DNA of 15,698 nucleotides from Bacteroidales bacterium (GTDB taxonomy: Bacteria; Bacteroidota; Bacteroidia; Bacteroidales; PUMT01), in NCBI GenBank assembly GCA_007132365.1, contig SLOS01000128.1:1-15698 (forward strand), given 5' to 3'. Both the position numbers and the translations under genes were made by a program. Position 1 is the stretch's first letter; each line of letters begins with the position of its first letter. Below are positions 14,890-15,698 of this stretch, one piece after another. The notes beneath the pieces were generated by a model that was not told the DNA's origin, made no database searches, and saw nothing but the letters and a program-made list of their open reading frames with translations.

Positions 14890-15698
14890 TCATTTTATCG
14901 GCTCCCTGCGGAAAATATTGAATGATCCGAAATAACCATATATGGCAATAAGAATAAAACAGGTCATGGGAACCAGAAAGGCCAGTTTTATGCTTCCCGT
15001 AAGGTCAGACACCTGACCCTGCACTGCAGTGAGAACAGCTCCTCCCAGAATTGCCATTATGAGGCCGCTTGCCCCTATCTTCCTGTCATCCCCCAGTCCC
15101 CGAACCGAAATCCCGTATATGGTAGGGAACATCAATGACATACAGGCCGATATCGCAACCAGTGATATGACAGCAGGATAACCGCTCAGAGTGATAACCC
15201 CGAGCGTACAGATTATGGCAAATGCCGCAGATGTGCTCAGCAGCTGCCGGGGACTGAAATACTTCATCAGGCCGGTGAAGACAAACCGCAAAACCGTAAA
15301 GACAATCAGGGCTGCTATGTAATATGTTGAAGATTGTTCCTCATTGGTGCCAAGTTCCTGCATTACATACCTGATAGTGAAAGACCACACTCCTATCTGT
15401 GCCCCGACATAGAAGAATTGCGCAACTACACCGCTTGTATACCTTGAGTTTTTTAACAGTCTTCGCAGACTGGCCCTGACATCGACTGTTGCATCTGTAT
15501 CTGAAGCCCTGGGCATTTTGGTGAAAGCAATTATAAGCCATAAAAGAAATAAAAACAGGGCAACTCCAACGTAAGGCCCCATCATGGCAGTAAGCTCCTG
15601 GGAGCGGATAAGGGTCAGCTCCTCATGGCTCATCACAGCCCGCTCGGCTGCATCGGCGTGATTAAGGTGTGAGAGAATAAAAAATTTACTGATCACAA
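14890..15698 (-). CDS. fucP: FucP-like sugar:H+ symporter (MFS), N-terminal part off right edge
   Basis: Only the C-terminal 268 codons are in the window; the frame is open to the right edge, so the GTG at 15696 is an internal valine rather than a start. Seven membrane segments fit TM6-TM12 of a 12-helix permease (visible residues about 41-59, 88-110, 124-143, 152-171, 174-196, 207-228, 236-257). The closing blocks MFPTIYGISVRGLG (189-202) and IGASGLIMAILGGAVLTAVQGQVSD region (207-231) follow the pattern of L-fucose permeases (PTIF..GIK.LG, then a GGxxxxxxG helix). The loop after the first half, SHLNHADAAERAVM, is also typical of Bacteroidota FucP-like proteins. It imports a hexose or deoxy-hexose with a proton across the inner membrane; fucose itself is likely but not proved, as relatives carry glucose or other sugars. 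It precedes the sulfatase remnant on the same strand. Confidence 0.9.
   Translation of the reverse strand, partial: VISKFFILSHLNHADAAERAVMSHEELTLIRSQELTAMMGPYVGVALFLFLLWLIIAFTKMPRASDTDATVDVRASLRRLLKNSRYTSGVVAQFFYVGAQIGVWSFTIRYVMQELGTNEEQSSTYYIAALIVFTVLRFVFTGLMKYFSPRQLLSTSAAFAIICTLGVITLSGYPAVISLVAISACMSLMFPTIYGISVRGLGDDRKIGASGLIMAILGGAVLTAVQGQVSDLTGSIKLAFLVPMTCFILIAIYGYFGSFNIFRREPIK

Noticed and set aside
15694..15696. GTG as the start codon of the permease
   Set aside because: The protein would begin in the middle of a 12-helix permease; the frame is open to the window edge.

Overview
The window looks like chromosomal DNA of a Bacteroidota bacterium, probably Bacteroidales-like. The signs are candidate promoters with the TAnnTTTG -7 element, starts without a Shine-Dalgarno sequence, many predicted lipoproteins, and gene families typical of that phylum (a Big_5 lipoprotein opening with a PTGGPRDTIPP motif, a FucP-type permease, S1 sulfatases, RhaB). 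Base composition is moderate in most genes, with one abrupt step described below.

The left half (1-9000) is mostly housekeeping and envelope genes. A partial ABC ATPase with a TerB-like front end runs off the left edge on the minus strand; it starts at 1316 and is closed by no stop codon in the window. Also on the minus strand, in transcription order, are lgt (prolipoprotein diacylglyceryl transferase), a membrane-anchored coiled-coil protein and a predicted lipoprotein. The lipoprotein has its own candidate promoter and a rho-independent terminator. Divergent from lgt is a large Big_5 lipoprotein with a TTG start. Convergent with that is a tandem-domain universal stress protein, which diverges from a long-chain acyl-CoA synthetase gene. 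A perfect 10-bp inverted repeat lies in that divergent intergenic region.

The right half (9000-15698) looks like a deoxy-sugar and sulfated-glycan utilisation patch. It holds a clear rhamnulokinase (RhaB), a complete Cys-type S1 sulfatase lipoprotein, a Tat-signal lipoprotein with a fucose/arabinose-isomerase-like C-terminal half, a broken second sulfatase, and the C-terminal part of a FucP-like sugar:proton symporter that runs off the right edge. Sulfatases would remove sulfate outside the cytoplasm, the permease would import the free deoxy sugar and RhaB would phosphorylate its ketose form. No aldolase, no cytosolic isomerase and no sulfatase-maturing enzyme is visible here.

The most unusual stretch is 12011-14854. 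A 24% G+C spacer (12061-12300) leads into a much more GC-rich gene, the Tat-exported isomerase-like lipoprotein. That gene converges on a sulfatase missing its signal-to-active-site region at one end and its C-terminal region at the other. An orphan in-phase signal peptide for this sulfatase survives in another frame at 14854. This looks like replacement or insertion plus internal deletion, i.e. locus remodelling by horizontal transfer or decay. Two intergenic sites, upstream of rhaB and of the isomerase-like gene, share the octamer AATCGATT, which fits the LacI-family operator core AANCGNTT and may tie these genes to one regulator. I found no defence system, CRISPR array, rRNA, tRNA or insertion sequence.
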